Position numbers and translations under genes: made by a program
Shown: in pieces, positions 61,591 through 64,000 of the stretch
Numbering within the stretch: position 1 is the first letter of the stretch
Layout of the letters: each line of letters opens with the position of its first letter
The notes under the pieces: model-generated
The model's database searches: none
The model's input: only the letters and a program-made list of their open reading frames with translations
Told to the model about the DNA's origin: nothing
Assembly (NCBI RefSeq): GCF_016654005.1
Contig: NZ_JAEPWN010000008.1
Span: 124,001-188,000, forward strand
DNA: 64,000 nucleotides
Origin: Brevundimonas nasdae
GTDB lineage: Bacteria; Pseudomonadota; Alphaproteobacteria; Caulobacterales; Caulobacteraceae
Direction: 5' to 3'

Positions 61591-64000
61591 TGCTTTCCGA
61601 CGTCTCGGTCCGGCGTCCGGTCTTTGCGGCGGTCGCCGCGATCGTACTGTGTGTCATCGGCGCCGCCGCCTTCTTCTTCCTGCCGGTGCGCGAACTGCCC
61701 GACGTGGATCCGCCGATTGTCTCGGTCAACACCACCTATGCCGGCGCTTCGGCCGAGGTCATCGAGAGCCGGATCACTGAGCCCATCGAGCAGCAGGTGG
61801 CGGGCATTCAGGGGATCGAAAGGATCACCTCCGTCAGTCGTGACGGCCGCTCCAACGTGAACATCGAGTTCTCGCTGGACCGCAAGATCGACGACGCCGC
61901 CAACGACGTGCGCGACCGCGTCAGCCGCGTGGTGGGTCGTCTGCCGGATCAGGCCGACCCGCCCGAGGTGGCCAAGGCGGATTCCGACAGTCAGCCGATC
62001 ATGATCGTCTTCCTGCGCTCGACCAGCATGAACCGTCTGCAATTGACGGACTATGCCGACCGTTACCTGGTGGACCGCATCGCCACCGTGCCGGGCGTGG
62101 CTACGGTCAACATCTATGGCGAGCAGCGCTATGCCATGCGGATATGGCTGGACGCCACGGCGATGGCGGCGCGCGGACTGACGGTCAATGACGTCGAAAC
62201 CTCGCTGGCGAGCCAGAACGTCGAACTGCCTGCGGGTTCGCTGGAATCCACGGACAAGGACTACACCGTCCGCGTGGCCCGAACCTATTCGCGGCCGGAA
62301 GACTTCCGCCAATTGCCGATCGGCGTGCGGGGCGCGGCGTCGGTCACCAATGCCGTGGCGACCGGATCAGGCAGCGGATCATCGGCCATCATTCAGGGGC
62401 AGCCGACCTATGTGACGCGCCTGGGCGACATCGCCCGTGTCGAGGAAGCGCCCGCCGAGGCGCGCCGCCTGTTCCGTGGCAACGGCATGGACCAGATCGG
62501 TCTGGCCGTGACCCGTCAGGCCCAGTCGAACGACCTGGCCATCTCTGACGGCGTCAAGAAGATGATCGAGGAGATCCGGCCGACCCTGCCGCCCGGCGTG
62601 ACCATCGAAATCGGATCCGACAACTCGGTCTTCACCTCGCACGCGATTGACGAGGTCTGGATCACCATCGGCATTTCGATGGCGCTGGTGGCCCTGGTGA
62701 ACTTCATCTTCCTGGGCAGTCTGCGGGCGGCGTTGATCCCGTCCATCGTGGCGCCGATCTGCCTGTTGGCGACCTTCATCGTCTTGGCCCCGCTGGGCTT
62801 CTCTCTGAACCTGCTGACGCTTCTGGCCCTGGTGCTGGCCATCGGCTTGGTGGTGGATGACGCCATCGTGGTGGTCGAGAACATCCAGCGACGGCTGGAT
62901 CACGGAGAGCCGCCTCTGGTCGCCGCCGAGCGTGGCGCACGTCAGGTCTTCTTCGCCGTTGTGGCCACGACCATCGTGCTGCTGTCGGTGTTCGCGCCTC
63001 TGCTGTTCCTACCCGGCTATGTAGGGCGTCTGTTCGTCGAACTGGCCGCCGCCATCGCCGCCGCCGTCGCCTTCTCCGCCTTCCTGGCCCTGAGCCTGTC
63101 GCCGATGCTGGCCTCCAAGATTCTGAAACCGGCCCAGACCGGCGGATGGGTGGCGCGGCGCGTGGATTGGGCGATGGAACGGCTCAAGAGCTCTTACGCT
63201 CGTTCGCTGGACATGCTGCTGGGGCGTCGTATCGCCGTGGTCGGCGTCGGCGCCGTGATCGCCCTGGTGGCCGCAGGCGCGCTGGGCATCTTCATGGTCC
63301 TCCCCAATGAACTGGTGCCGAACGAGGATCGGGGCCGGGTTCAGGTGCGTGTCGCCGGACCGGAGGGCGCCGGTTTCGACTACACTCGCAAGATCATGCT
63401 GGGGCTGGAGCCGTTGCTGGCCGAATACCGGGCCAATGGCGAGGCGGATTCCTTCCTGATTTCCGCGCCCGGATTTGGCGGCGGCAGCTTCAACTCCGGC
63501 AACGCCGTGCTGAACCTGGCCGACTGGTCCAAGCGTGACCGCAGCGCCGCCGATATTGCACAAGAGCTGAACGGCAAGCTGCGCAGTCAGACGGACGCGC
63601 AGGTCAACGCCTCGACGCCCGGCGCCTTCCAACGGGGCGGGGGCAACTCCAACTCCATCGAGCTGGTCGCCACAGGCAATGACTACCGCCAGATCTACAA
63701 CTGGCTTCAGCCCATGCTGGCGGCGGCACAGGCCAATCCCGGCTTTTCGCGCCCGCGCCTGAACTACGAGCCGAACTCTCCACGCCTGCTGGTCGATGTC
63801 GATCCGCAGAAGGCGGCGGCGTTGGGCGTGTCGTCCCAGTCCATCGGTCGTGCGCTGGAGACGATGTTCGGTTCACGCCGCGCCACGACCTACATCAAGG
63901 GCGGCAAGGAATATGACGTCATCCTCCAGACCGACCGCGACAACCGGCGCGAGGTCGCGGACCTGGAGGCCCTGTATGTCGCGACCGGCGGCGGGCAGTT
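61587..64000 (+). CDS. RND efflux permease, 3' end outside the window
   Basis: 804 residues visible, of an expected 1030-1050. Starts MMLSDVSVRRPVFAAVAAIVL from the ATG at 61587 overlapping the adaptor stop. AcrB-type: first TM helix, DVDPPIVSVNTTYAGASAEVIESRITEPIEQQVAGIQGIERITS, TM4 with the proton-relay pair in LVVDDAIVVVEN, MVLPNELVPNEDRG before the second periplasmic half. It belongs to the hydrophobe/amphiphile efflux branch. The C-terminal helices lie beyond base 64000. Confidence 0.95.
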   Translation, partial: MMLSDVSVRRPVFAAVAAIVLCVIGAAAFFFLPVRELPDVDPPIVSVNTTYAGASAEVIESRITEPIEQQVAGIQGIERITSVSRDGRSNVNIEFSLDRKIDDAANDVRDRVSRVVGRLPDQADPPEVAKADSDSQPIMIVFLRSTSMNRLQLTDYADRYLVDRIATVPGVATVNIYGEQRYAMRIWLDATAMAARGLTVNDVETSLASQNVELPAGSLESTDKDYTVRVARTYSRPEDFRQLPIGVRGAASVTNAVATGSGSGSSAIIQGQPTYVTRLGDIARVEEAPAEARRLFRGNGMDQIGLAVTRQAQSNDLAISDGVKKMIEEIRPTLPPGVTIEIGSDNSVFTSHAIDEVWITIGISMALVALVNFIFLGSLRAALIPSIVAPICLLATFIVLAPLGFSLNLLTLLALVLAIGLVVDDAIVVVENIQRRLDHGEPPLVAAERGARQVFFAVVATTIVLLSVFAPLLFLPGYVGRLFVELAAAIAAAVAFSAFLALSLSPMLASKILKPAQTGGWVARRVDWAMERLKSSYARSLDMLLGRRIAVVGVGAVIALVAAGALGIFMVLPNELVPNEDRGRVQVRVAGPEGAGFDYTRKIMLGLEPLLAEYRANGEADSFLISAPGFGGGSFNSGNAVLNLADWSKRDRSAADIAQELNGKLRSQTDAQVNASTPGAFQRGGGNSNSIELVATGNDYRQIYNWLQPMLAAAQANPGFSRPRLNYEPNSPRLLVDVDPQKAAALGVSSQSIGRALETMFGSRRATTYIKGGKEYDVILQTDRDNRREVADLEALYVATGGGQ

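Overview
The window looks like a chromosomal segment of a high-GC alphaproteobacterium of the Caulobacterales, most like Brevundimonas or Caulobacter. The evidence is indirect but consistent: a fliX gene divergent from flgI, an alphaproteobacterial LexA box (GAAC-N7-GAAC) in front of uvrA, CtrA-like TTAACCAT sites, a DksA without the zinc-finger cysteines, an ATP12-type F1-ATPase chaperone, two DUF2336 proteins, and small secreted or lipoprotein families typical of that order. I found no rRNA, tRNA, CRISPR array, transposase, integrase or phage gene. Coding density is high, and many genes are joined by 4-8 base overlaps.

Layout. 0-7 kb: the end of an SDR gene, ohr, dnaB, a TonB-dependent receptor and the rpsF-rpsR-rplI ribosomal operon. 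7-11 kb: a leucine/isovalerate catabolic pair (carboxyltransferase subunit of methylcrotonyl-CoA carboxylase and a methylglutaconyl-CoA hydratase-like protein) with two related lipoprotein genes between them, then a TrmN6-like methyltransferase. 11-17 kb: polyprenyl diphosphate synthase, a PuuD-like membrane protein overlapped by a reduced squalene/phytoene-synthase-like gene, a divergent MarR/MFS pair with its probable operator, and trmFO. 17-21 kb: a run of three related multi-span membrane proteins followed by a CPBP-type intramembrane protease, ending in a 127-base fold-back repeat. 21-27 kb: uvrA with an SOS box, a lipoprotein, a group III truncated haemoglobin and an ABC-F protein. 27-31 kb: an EAL-domain protein and the flgI/flgJ/FlgN-like operon, divergent from fliX across an intergenic region with a sigma-54-like promoter. 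31-35 kb: dksA, gltX, a small secreted protein, a LOG-family hydrolase and a lipoprotein.

35-43 kb is a divergent cluster for L-rhamnose catabolism without phosphorylation: FucP-type transporter, lactonase, SDR, FAH-family hydrolase and L-rhamnonate dehydratase on the minus strand; IclR regulator, L-rhamnose 1-dehydrogenase and lldD on the plus strand. Together they would take L-rhamnose to pyruvate plus L-lactate, and lldD would turn the lactate into a second pyruvate. 43-50 kb holds three pseudouridine synthases, crcB, ATP12, and a two-gene unit (small membrane protein plus winged-helix regulator) preceded by repeated GGAAAG/CTTTCC operator-like motifs. 50-60 kb holds a GTP-type PEP carboxykinase, a glycine/D-amino-acid oxidase, a TonB-family protein, an SLT transglycosylase behind CtrA-like boxes, two DUF2336 proteins flanking an Hpt protein and NAD kinase, a class II aldolase and an outer-surface-type protein with no normal start codon. 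The window ends inside an RND efflux permease preceded by its adaptor.

Nothing in the window is a clearly new defence or mobile system. The least explained parts are the three-paralogue membrane/CPBP operon, the GGAAAG-regulated two-gene unit, the fold-back element at 20864-20990 and the DUF2336-Hpt-NadK-DUF2336 neighbourhood. All family assignments come from reading the protein sequences and were not checked by database search.
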